Below, in pieces: positions 47,910 to 60,200 of a stretch of DNA of 64,000 bases. The stretch lies in assembly GCA_903813345.2 (NCBI GenBank), contig CAIIXF020000006.1, positions 31,416,024 to 31,480,023 of the forward strand, written 5' to 3'. The notes below the pieces were generated by a model, which did no database searches, was not told the origin of the DNA, and saw only the letters and a list, made by a program, of their open reading frames with translations. The number at the start of each line of letters is the position of its first letter. Position 1 is the first letter of the stretch. Origin of the DNA: Owenia fusiformis (lineage: Eukaryota; Annelida; Polychaeta; Sabellida; Oweniidae). The position numbers and the translations under genes are program-made.

Positions 47910-48608
47910 TGCATTCTTCAGTGTGGATATGTGGAATGACCAACCGTCCCGCAGATGAACCATTCTGTGCTTTACAACGTTGACATGCGCATCCAATGCC
48001 CTTTGTGGCCCTATACCTAGTATAGTGTATATTAACTAAAAGCCGATTGAATACTGTATGGGACTACTAGAATTCATGAATTGGTAGATACAATTATGAT
48101 CCAGACTAGATACAAGGTTACCCGGCCTAAATCAGAACCGACTAAAATTGTAATATTAACTGTTCTATCAAGCGTATTATCAGGGACAGAAAGTATAATC
48201 AATGGGTTTGCAAGCATCACCCATACTTTATGTTATGATTTATCATGTCACACAAGACATACTTGACACCGAATACCTTGTATTACACGGTGACATACGA
48301 TTGCAATTATAGACTACAAAATGATCAATTCATTAAATCAACTGCAGATTAATTCTGATATATGGTCATCAATTACACTGAGGAATGTTGTGTTATCTAT
48401 CAGAACACCTTCAAGTTCAAGGGGAACATTCGGTACTTTATTTGTAAATTGAAATATATTTTCGACAGTCATTTCGCATAGTGTGCATATGTACATAAAT
48501 AATGTGATGTATTGAACGCTATATTAGACTAGTTTGACAGTAACGTCAGACTCTAGTGTATTTTTGTATTTATTACAGATGTATTATATATGTTTATTCC
48601 ATGAAGAT

Positions 48609-48614
48609 AATAAA
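48609..48614 (+). terminator. Polyadenylation signal AATAAA, IGFBP-like gene
   Basis: AATAAA lies about 700 bp after the stop at 47909, on the gene's strand, followed by T-rich sequence. It is a plausible 3' end signal rather than a proven one. Confidence 0.4.
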
Positions 48615-48939
48615 ATAATAATTACTTTCAAGATAATCTTTTCTGTTAAGTTCCTGAAACATGAAAGTACTTATAAAACAAATCACATTCACACATTAAT
48701 GTGAATCTTTAAAAAACTAGGTCTCTAAAACACCACTTTGAAAAATTCATAATTTTGCACCTTGAAACATTGGTTCAAAGACACCGGTAAAAAATTGGGG
48801 CCAAAAATTGTTGGGGTCCAAGATCTGCTCTGCTCCTTTCCACATAAAATGTGCAATTAAAGTTGTACTAAAACCAATTTAAGAATCTCTTATTATCTTG
48901 TTTTTAGCACAAATAACATCCCTTTTGGTATTTTAATTT

Positions 48940-49680
48940 TTAAGAAAGGAGTGGTATCGATATGGAGAACTTTTTGAACAGACGTTTCTCTTAAACCAGT
49001 CATGAAATAAATCTAAAAAGTTAACACATCGTCAATTAAATGGTCATCTTTTGAATGGTAACAATATAATTCGAAAAATATATAAATATTTTCATCTATA
49101 TTGTTTTAGAAAACACATCAAACACTTGTTTTGTTCTTGGTATCATGTTTCCAGAGTGAAATGAAACATCTTTCCGAACCTCGAACCTCGTTGGAACAAA
49201 ACGACATAAACACAACATGTTTAAGTCTCTCAATATTATAATTGTACAAAGGAAATTTTGGTTGATTTTTAAAAGTATCTTGTAAATGAAATAAAAGGTT
49301 TATCTTGATTTTTATCTATTTTGGGGGGGATTTTGTTTTAATTTTTTGAATACTTTTTTTTAATCAACCAAAAATTCCTTTGTATAACTATAATATTGAG
49401 AGGTCTAAAAACATGTTGCATACGCTATTTTGTTCCATCAAGGTTCGGAAAGACATTTTATTTCATTCTCAAGAATTGGTAGAAAGGAGCAAAAAAACAA
49501 AAAATGTCAACAAAAACAGTTGTATAAAATATTTCTAAATAATTTTCGCATAAATTGTTGTCAATTAGTCAACATAACATAAAATACCGTGTTTTTTACA
49601 GAATGTTTTCAACGTTTGGTTTAAGAGAAAAACATTGTTGAATTCAGTTCTCCATATCGATACCAATCCTTAGGCCCAAA
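48940..49680. repeat. ~740-bp foldback element
   Basis: GGTATCGATATGGAGAACT near 48952 pairs with the inverse of AGTTCTCCATATCGATACC near 49645. TTTCTCTTAAACCA, the CTTTCCGAACCT segment and CAATATTATAATTGTACAAAGG all pair in the opposite arm. The fold is in the T-rich tract near 49310. Arms about 80% alike by eye; ends not sharply defined. Confidence 0.65.
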
Positions 49681-49689
49681 ATTTCAAAG

Positions 49690-51296
49690 ATGGTCATATG
49701 CAGTTTTCAGTGTTTTGTATAGTATAGTTGAGATAAGATTTCTGTTTTCATTTTATAGGAGGTAAATATATAGGCTCACCTTGTGAGGCAAAAATATATA
49801 TGCCTTTTACATATGTGGGTGTATGTGTTGACTTTACTAATTCTTATCCCAATAGTTTTTTCTATGGAGATAAATGAATAAATGTAGTGGCAATAAGGAA
49901 GTGAGGGGAGTGAGAAGTGCGAAGAATGTTTAGTGTTCTTAAATTAGAAGTATTGACAAGTTAATATATTGCACCACTTAATAAACCCAACCAAAAACTT
50001 GTAAATACTTTAAATAACCTTCATAAATAACTGAAATAATTAAGAATCGGCACACAGTGACCTAGAACACCTGGCAAACTGGGAAGTTATTTCAAAAGGA
50101 CTTGTTCAGTTAATGATAACTTTTCATGTTAAGTACATTAAAATCAGTTTTATTAGGTAATGCTAATATACTTTCAACTACTCTACTCTTTCCGGATCCT
50201 GTAATGGCTTGTATGCATCATCAATCAACCCACTAATAACTATTATTCAAAAAAGTATTTTCTGAATGTTCAACTTGAGCTGCCACGGATTACTGAACAG
50301 AAACATAGAAACTTTAAACTGATAAAACGAACTGTTTCGCTTTTAAAGAAAAAAAGAGTTTTTGTTTTAATATATTTGTAAACAAAAGAGAATGTTCAAA
50401 ACCTGAAGTCATAAAACTATTCATCAAAATGTTAAAAAATGATCTTTCTATGTTCTCTGAATCACAAATACTCACAAAATACAACATGGAATTCAAAGTT
50501 TTATATTGTCATTTATTTTGTACAGCATGTTCTTGATAACACCTTTTACATTGGTTACTCATTAAACACATCTTTTAAAGCACTGGCAATGATGAATAAA
50601 GAAATGATAAGATCCTGATATGCGAACTGCCAATGTTCTTGTAAAGTGGATCAGAATATCCTGGAGGATTTGGGAAGCTGAAACTAAACATAAACATGAA
50701 ACACCGATTATGTTGAATCACATGGAAAACTACATAAAGTAAAAATGATAAGTGCTTTCACACTACATAACAGTAATCGTTTCAAAGTATGTTGATTGAA
50801 TTTCTGTTTCAGATTAGAGATACTGAAAATATGTACTTGGGTTGTTAAAATTGTCAAATCAAAACTGTGTTTTTTATTTCAACTGGGCTGCCATCTTTAA
50901 ATGAATACTGCACTTCAAATGCAGCAACAATTCTTCTGGAAATCCACAGGAGTTATTCTGTTGGATTGAGTCATTTGATCCAAGAATGACCCACTGTCTG
51001 CCAATGCCTGGTTAACCAATCACAAAACAGCACCAAATGGTATGATAAAAATATATGACTGACCAAGCTTTCTGGACACCATGTATGATACAATTCATGT
51101 TGTTTTCAGATTGTATGTTATGGCATCCATCCTCGATTCCATGATTTAATGCTAGGCTTTTCATTTTTTCATTAAGCGTCACATTATACAGAATATATGT
51201 ATTGTTTAATGCAGTACTGTCTGGTTCACTATTTCTTTGTATTTCTTATACAATCCATATCGACTCAAAAATATACAATGAAATCTACTAGAGGTC
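49690..51296. other. Intergenic and SUPT5H 3' flank
   Basis: No coding feature was recognised. The part nearest 51297 is the SUPT5H 3' UTR (minus strand). Confidence 0.45.
50873..50878 (-). terminator. Candidate SUPT5H polyadenylation signal
   Basis: AATAAA on the minus strand (inverse of TTTATT), about 420 bp after the SUPT5H stop. Supported by the sequence motif and position only. Confidence 0.35.
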
Positions 51297-54200
51297 TCAC
51301 TCTGCAGGCATTCGACACAAGTAAGATAAGGGAAGCATTTTGAGGCTTCCATTTTCCATTTTGACAACACCCTCTTGACTGTCTATACTGAGTAACTGCC
51401 CTGTGCTCTCCCTGTCTTCTCCCTGGATAACTTTCACCTGCAAATGTACACATAAAGTCAAGAACCGTGTAGAAAAAGCAAGGTTATCTACAAATTCAAG
51501 GTGATTATCAATACAAAAGGTCTGTCTATGCCTCTCATGATCAAAATTGTACCTATTTTATATAAGTAAATATGACTGCCATTTTTTCCGTCAAACAGAG
51601 ACAATTTAGAGACAATTTAAAAATTGAAATTTTTTCACAATTAAAATATTCAAATTGGGAAAGGATCTAATTCTTCATGGTTTATTTAAATCTCCACCTT
51701 AATGGATAAAATCAGGGTGTAAGTGGAACTCAACAGAGAATGCTATTCTAAACTAGGGACTGCAGCAAATTCAATTCCAAGAGATTAATGGCAGGAATGA
51801 ATGTTTCTTACTTTGTCTCCCTTCTCAGGTATAACTGGTTGAATGTGTTCTGCTCCTACATTAACAACTCTGTCTTCACTAGTGATGAACACAGAACACA
51901 TGCCTCCCTGCAACACAAATGTCATGTCCACATATAGTATTCAGTTTAAATATGGGAATCAAAGGTTGCACATACACAGAGTGAACATTCAATGTTATTT
52001 TGACTAATTATATAAACATATAACAAGGCAAAACAAATGACAAAATGTCACCACCTAGTTGCTCAAATCTGAAGTCAGATTTGAACTTCTGAGAACTTGT
52101 AGATGATTTTGAAAAACAAATATGGTCAATTTGAAGCAAATTGAAAAAGACCTTTTTGTCACCACTTTTTGGTGGTGACATAAAAATCAAAAGTTTGGAC
52201 AAAAATAAAATTTTGGATAGAAATAATGTCTTATGAAAAAAGCTAACATTTCATAAAAAACACTAGTATGTAATTATATGTGGGATAACTTGATCTGAGG
52301 AAAGAGATTCAAGGACAAGGAGAAACAAGTAATGCTAGTTGATTGTAGGAATAATTGTAAGTTGGACCTTAGAATGAACTGGGTTGATGCACAATTATGT
52401 CACAGCCAGACAGTACTTGTATTACTCACATTTCAACAAAGAGGCTGTTATATCATAAAATATAACTATGATAGTCTTCATGCATTCTTAAGATTAACAT
52501 CGCCTACAGTATTATGCAACACACTTGTTGACTGAATATATCTGATCTGAGGAAAGAGATTCAAGGACAAGGAGAAACAAGTAATATTTTGAAAAACAAC
52601 TTCACTTGATGGATAGCATGGCATATTTTGAGTAAGCTGGCTATTATCTTGATTAGAAATGAAAACAAAACACTTGCAGTAGCATTCCTTCACTTCAAAT
52701 TGTTGCCTTGAAAGATACTTAGAGCAAGACACAGAGTGAACAATACTGTGCTCTTGGAGAGTAAAAAATTAATACTAATCAGGTTCACAGCAGAATGCAA
52801 TATATCACCAAAGGATGCAATATGAAATATATTTTAACAAGGTACAGGAGCAGTCTGCACTTTCACAACCTTTTAGTCATGTTTACGTCATTTAAAAGTT
52901 AATGTTGCAAAGCTCTTTATTATACCCACTTCTACTTTCAAAGTGAATGTCAGGGATAACAAACATATCTTATACTTACTGAAATACTTCTAATGACACC
53001 TATTTGGTGAATAAGGCCTGGGTCCTCATGAGTCTCCTTAATTTTGATCTCAATTTCTGTGGTGTGCCAATCACTACCTCCATGCTCCATGCCTAGAAAC
53101 AATAAACATTGGAACAATCAATTCTGAACATGTGTTCTCATATACTGTAAGAAATAAATAATAGTGATTGGGTGAGATTACATTCACAATTCAGCAGTAA
53201 AACTATATAAGTCCTCCAAGTACTTGAAATGAACTATAACAATTACATGGATACCACGATATGGACACCGAGTCATCATTTGTCCCTTCTTATGGGCCAG
53301 TCAATATAGCACTGTTTTCATCAAAAGAACAATCCATGAAAATTATCACCATTTGCCCCCTCCCCAAATATGTCCTAGTGGTGCATGCCTTTCACCCAAT
53401 CAATTTTATCTATTTCCCCACCTACTGAATTGCTATTTGTACCTCCCACTTATTCATAAGGACTAGATTACACTTGGATTCCAAACTGTCCAATTCATAA
53501 CAGTTATGCTTCAAACAATGTTGAAAACTTTTTATTTTGTCACCACAACCTCTAATACCCTGAAACCCAGAACTTAAACTTAAAAATTATACACTCTGAA
53601 GATAACAAATAATATAATATTAAGGTTTTGACACTCATGGGGTTGTAACTTCATTTAAAACCAAATTTAGGTATCACACACAATTCATAAATAAGCAAGA
53701 AAAAAGAAAGAAATTAGCACATTACATAACTGAATCATCATGTCAAAGAAAGTATGTATTCATTACAAACGTTTGGCCTATATAATACATGGAATGGAAT
53801 ACCCTTTACAATTATTCTTATTATCCACATAACTGAAAATTACTGTATAATGTGTATGATTATTCTGTTATTTACATACATAGTATATGAAAATAACAAA
53901 ATGATCCTACACATTCTAATCAGTCTAGACTCTACTATATAATACATAATTGCTAATGCTCTATGTAAGTGTCACGTTGGTGAAACATGTGCAACCAGAA
54001 GCACATGATCCCACATAACAATTCTACCATTTGTCTTGAATGACGTGTCATGTCTGACATGTAACATGTTTATGATTTACCTGCATGAAGGGGAAGATGC
54101 CAATCAGATTCAATAGGACAAAAGACAATGTATTGAATAATTCAATGTATTGTTATTAAAAAGGACTGTTCTTGGACGTCAACCCTGCTCTGTGTGAGGG

Positions 54201-57200
54201 TATTTGGAAAGAGGTCAAGGTCAACTCAAGGTCACAGGCTTATAAAAATAAAATCTCAAACTCTCATGGCAGTGCCTCAGAATAGACACTACGGCAAACA
54301 AATGAAAAATATCCAGAATCTGGAGAAATTAGTCACGTTCAAGTCTCGATTAAATTATCACGGGGTACCATCGAATAATTTTGGCAACGTACCGGAGAAC
54401 GACATTTTACTAAGAAATGGCAATAATTTAGCACAATATATTTTTTAACTAGAGTTCTATTTTGATTTTGACAAAAGTAAGTATTCCATGCAATAACTAT
54501 TTCATTCATGAGTTTGTAGAAATTCTGTTGGAACCCAGTTCTGATCAAGTACGAAGTTATTGAAATCGGCGCAAACGGACTTTACTCCGAAAGATGGTTT
54601 TTCGATTATAACTTTTCACAACATTTAAGTATAGACTTTTGAAAAAAGTACAGAATAGTCCTTATACTTTTGAATAATTCTGTTATTTCTGATTCACACG
54701 ACTCTGATTTGTTTAATTTAAAAAAAAGTTTTAAAAATATTACTTAGGAACGTAACCGGAGCTGGGAACGTAACCGGAGCAGATCAGATGAATTATTTAA
54801 TCAAAAAAATTAAAATATATGATTTAAAGCACATATACTAATTTAAAAACATACGGGATTGTTCGAATGCGTATTTATTAATATATATGCTTTAAATCAT
54901 ATATTTTATTTTTTTAAATTATATAATTCAACTGATCTGCTCCGGTTACGTTCCCAGCTCCGGTTACGTTCCCAAGTAATATTTTTAAAACTTTTTATTT
55001 AATTAAACAAATCAGAGTCGTGTGAATCAGAAATAACAGAATTATTCAATAGTATAAGGACTATTCTGTACATTTTTCAAAAGTCTATACTTAAATGTTG
55101 TAAAAAGTTATAATCGAAAAACCATCTTTCGGAGTAAAGTCCAACTGCGCCGATTTCAATAACTTCGTACTTGATCAGAACTGGGTTCCAACTGAATTCC
55201 TACAAACTCATGAATGAAATAGCCATTGCATGGAATACTTACTTTTGTCAAAATCAAAGTAGAAGACTCTAGTTAAAAAATATATTGTGCTAAATTATTG
55301 CCATTTCTTAGTAAAATGTCGTTCTCCGGTACGTTGCCAAAATTATTCGATGGTACCCCGTGATTATGAGATGTGTATTCTCTACTTCGCTCAATCATTA
55401 TTTGTCAAAATATTTCAAAAATCAAGGATCGCATGTGGGTTTACCAATCAAAAGGGGCATTGCAACCAATCAAGTTCTCTGGATTTTCCAAACACGTGGC
55501 AAGAGCATGGGACAAGAACCAAACATATAATTATTAATGTAGGTGAAATCGCCACCTTACAGTAGAAGCTGAGACTAAAGATTTGTCTGCTGGCGTGATA
55601 TGTTGGAAGACTGCCACTGAGAATGATAAAATCTGTGTTCAAAGCCAGGACAAAACTATTGCTCATAAAATGAAGTACCAAATATGCCTTGATTGGTAAA
55701 GAAACATGTCATGTGAGGATCTTGAGCATTTGGACCATTTGAAGCAATAATTTCTTGTAGCATTATATCTTTCTTACCTGCACCTGGGGTCTGTGGGGTG
55801 AGGGGGGCTCCTGGAGTCAAGGGACTGCCATAGCCAAGGGGAGAGGGACTTTGTCCATAAGGTCCTGAGGGTGAGGGGGTTCCAGCATATCCCTGGGGGC
55901 TAGGTGTACCTGTATAACCAGCTGGACTTGGGGTACCTGCAATGATTAATATAGACAACTAGAGACATGGCAAAGTCATACAAATAAGTAGATACAAGGG
56001 AATAATAGGACAAATCACATTCAACTTTATTCTTGCATGCCATCATCCTTGAAATATGAACTAACCAAAACATTTACTTCTTTGAATGCACCATTATACT
56101 TTTTAATGTCTAATTATGCACCATTCAAAGGTTTGTGTGGGAGGACTTCTATCTTGTACATTCAGCATAAATATCTAGCTTGCATAGTGGAAGAAGTCTC
56201 CATAATATCTTGCTTTTTGCATTGATATAACAACAGAAATGAAGATAGCACATCAAAAGAGTATAGATATTAGACATATAATGGTAGTAAGTTTGGCTGG
56301 TGTGGGAGTATAACATACAGCTACTTGATTATTTTGTGAACATAAAGTACATTGAAAAAATTGGGGGATTTTCATGAGACAGCTGTGCCATCTATTTAAC
56401 TGTAACTGTTTACACCCTAATGACTTGATTAAGTATACTTTTCTCTCTATTATTCCACAGACACTTTGCTCCTTGATTTACTGATTCATATTGGCTTTTG
56501 TCTATGGAGGGATGATTATTAACGGATAATCCTTTGAGTAAACTAGTCAAGAATTACTCGCGCCTCATTCGCATTTGGTTTTGGTACAGCTCTTAAAGCA
56601 CTAGCTGTAAATCGCTTTTCATCAACAAGCTCAGACGTTCCTTTTTTGAATTTATTAAGAAATTGCTTTTCAACTTTTGCTTTATTGTATAAATTGTTTG
56701 TTTTTGAAGAAAAATGTTTCCTATTTTCCATTTCCTTGATTTACCTTGTTTATGGAGGTGTTTTACATTTGGGTAATTTTAGTGACATTGCATTCATGTT
56801 TGTACCTACACTTTACAGGTCTGCAGAATCCATTGTATTCCCTGCATGTACTGTAAGTATCTCAGTCGACATATTTTCTTTGTCTTTTATGAGACTTTAT
56901 GTGGACTGTTGTGCCATCTATTTAAATAACAATTCATTAAATCAACTTATACACACCTTGGTATCCACTTGGTGAAGGACTTGGCTGACCATAAGGGGAG
57001 TATGCACTTGGTGTTTGAGGGGTGTAAGGTCCACTAGGGCTAGGTGTGTCCACTGCAGCATAGCCAGGGGTGGCAGGGTTCTCTGTTTCTGGTGTGCCAT
57101 ATCCACTGGGAGAGGGAGCAGCATCATCAAAGTTGTAGTCATACTCACTATTTCTGAAATGTAAATAAACCATATTTAGTCCTGCAGGTATATCCTCACG

Positions 57201-60200
57201 TGGGAAGAGTCCCCTATAAATCTTATTTCAAGAATATTTTCATATCAAATGTTGAGGGGATACACAGTAACTGAAACGGCCATGAGTAAAATTACACATA
57301 CTAGATATAGTAATAGCAAACATGCAAAACAAGTAAGAAAGGTTAGAAACCTGGATGGTGTGTTGGCATTTGTAGGATCCCAAGCTCCACCTGGTGTTCT
57401 GGACCCATCATGAGCTGGTGTGGAGCCTCCACCATAATGAGGAGTCCTACTCCCATCATGCAATGGTGTCTGTGAGCCATACATGGGTGTGCGCGAACCA
57501 TACATTGGAGTGGCTCCACCTTGCATGGGAGTCCTTCCTCCATCACCCATTGGTGTGCGACCAGCATATGTGGAGGAACTTCCAGGTCTACGACCACCAG
57601 CCACATCTGCAAGTCTTGCCTTATCAACATTGATGGTCTTACAGCTTGAATGGAGTTCAACACGGGCTGTAGATTCAGTAGCATCTTTAACAATACCAAT
57701 ATAGCCCTTAAAAGGCCCTTGGATGATTCGAACAGTCCGGCCAATGAATTCTCTATCTCTTCTGTCCCTTCCTCTGCCAGCACCACCAGCGCCACCTGCT
57801 GGAGCTCCTCCAGACCCAGGGTGGGAGGGACTGGATAAACGTGGGGACATGGGGGCAAACCCTCCAGGTGTAAGCCCAGAACTTTGCTGAAACACATACT
57901 CATTTCATTTACTTATGGCAAGTATATGTCTGATGATGTCTTAGAACTGACCTCATGAACCGTATTAGCATAAAACTCTTCAGAAATGCAGAAGATATAG
58001 AATATTGGGCAGTACACATAGACATAGAAATTAGTTACTTTGAAACAAACTCCTCATACTAAACCACCTGAACACAAGGGTATATAGTGTAATAAAATTT
58101 AGTGACTAGTATAATGGAATGAAGAACCTGAAGCTTCAATATATTTGCAAGAACCTACCTTTGAGCCTCCAGCAAGGGATACATGTCTGGTTTTACACAC
58201 AAAGATGCCACCATTCTCTGTCATTAGCCGAGAGTGGAGGAAGGCAAAGTGTCTGTATAAATGTTTAATCTCTCCTTGACGACCCTACAATGTTAACAGT
58301 AAGAGGTGAAATAATCAGTTAGTTAACTGGCATATTCAAATCTTTTATTCCTATATGTGTAATGTTAAAAATAATTCGATTCATCTGATTCAACATTTTG
58401 TCATGTTATCTGACTGATTTGGAAACATTATATACACTACTGATTCATTTATAATCAACAACGTGGTATTTAGAAGACAAACAAGCTGATTTCTCCAAAA
58501 CAAGGGAAAAGTAAGAGCTGGACCAAATTAAATATGAAAGGCAGTTGTTTATTATTTGAAGTGTTGATAGATAGCAGAACTGAGACAGATGTGAGCTAAA
58601 AATCCATACTGATACGAAATATTTGTAGATTCAGTTGCATTGTAATCAACATGTTTGAAAAGCTCAGCTGGCCTAATTTACAGAAGGAATTGCTTGGCTG
58701 CAGATCATCTTGGACAAACAATATGTTACACCATGAAAAATACTGTACATATATAGAGGATATCCTATGATTTATGAGTGATATGATTTTTATCCATGAA
58801 TGGATATGATATCTGCACGCGTGAGCGTAGCGAGAGAGTGCGGATATCAACATCCATGAGTGGATTAAAATCATATCACGAGTAAATTATAGGATGTTCT
58901 TTTTATTCCATAGTAAAGTCATCATCAGAATCGTCGGGAATTAAGTGATTTAAATCGAATTTTCCAAACGATCCGGCGATATTGACACTAAGCCTCGTTT
59001 TGAGTCTGAAGTAGCAAAAATCCATAATTCATAGCATACGGCGCCGTATGTCATGGCTAAAACACCGTATGCTATGGTTAAGTGAAAATTTGTCAAAAAT
59101 ATCATATTTTACCACTGATTACAAAAATACCGTTTTTATTTTGAAATGTTATCCTATGAATATCATGCTAACTATGGAATAATAACTTCTACATACCGAA
59201 TGTGGCCCATCTACAACTTTGACAATATCCTTCACTTGTATGTTATTACTTTCAGTATCCAAGGCAACTGCACTTCTGTTTTCTTTCTTTTTAGTAACAG
59301 CTTGATGCTTTACATGTATAACCTTAAAATACAAAAGAACATTTTTTATCATTGGCACGCTAAAATAAACTCACAGTAAACTGACTAAAATAATATGAGG
59401 CTAAAATGCAAACCATAACAATTGAATGCCTTGAATTTCTGCTTTGTTGGTATTTAACTAAACAGACATTTATCCAGAACACATCAGTGATGCTTACAGT
59501 AGGATTGCATACGTTAATTAATCTTGTATTCTTACTTTGTTGTGCATGCTGAGCACTTGGAAATGTTCTTTCTCCAAACGAACAATCACACCAACTGTCT
59601 GTGCACTGAAATAAAATGTTATAAGAATTATTATGATAAATACAGGTCGTTCAATAAGTTCTCATAATTTTGCTCTCATTTTAAGAGTTTTTTATATTTT
59701 TCCATGAAAATTTCACAGACGATGCAGAATGTATCTGTGTAACAACCCTGCAAAAATTAAGTTTTAATTCTAATGGTCGTGAAAATGGCGGTTGTTATAG
59801 TAACATGAAAAATGGGTAGGCGGGGCAGATTATTTGACGTCATAGTGGCATATAATTCAGTTCAACATTGTGGAGAGTAACAAGTGTTTTAATGTCATGT
59901 AGTCCCATTTATCCCATGAAATAGTATGGGGTAAATGTTTCTATTCCTACTTTAAATGCTCAAAATAATGTCCATTGGATGCGACACACTTTCGATGACG
60001 TTCTACCCAATCCTGGAAGATTTTATGGAATCCATCAGGAAATCTAGCTCTGAGAGCATTTTGGACTGCATTCTGCAAATCTTCTGTCGATGCAAATCGA
60101 AAACCTCTCAGCTCATCTTTCATTCGGCCAAACACGCCAAAGTCGCATGGGGCTTCATCAGGTGAATATGGTGCCTGTGGGAGAACTTCCATTCCGAGTT

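Noticed and set aside
51265-51453. Possible frameshift in the last SUPT5H exon
   Set aside because: On re-reading the bases, [18 protein letters not shown] is continuous to the stop at 51297. The competing ORF is another frame.
56543-56975. 62-codon minus ORF ([19 protein letters not shown]...) and 109-codon plus ORF in a SUPT5H intron
   Set aside because: The minus ORF looks somewhat protein-like but has no homologue I recognise, no splice partners and overlaps the plus ORF. Not enough to call a gene.
57343-57903. 186-codon minus-strand ORF overlapping SUPT5H exon 57886-57351
   Set aside because: It is the out-of-frame reading of the GC-richer CTR exon; plus-strand ORFs there are also shadows.
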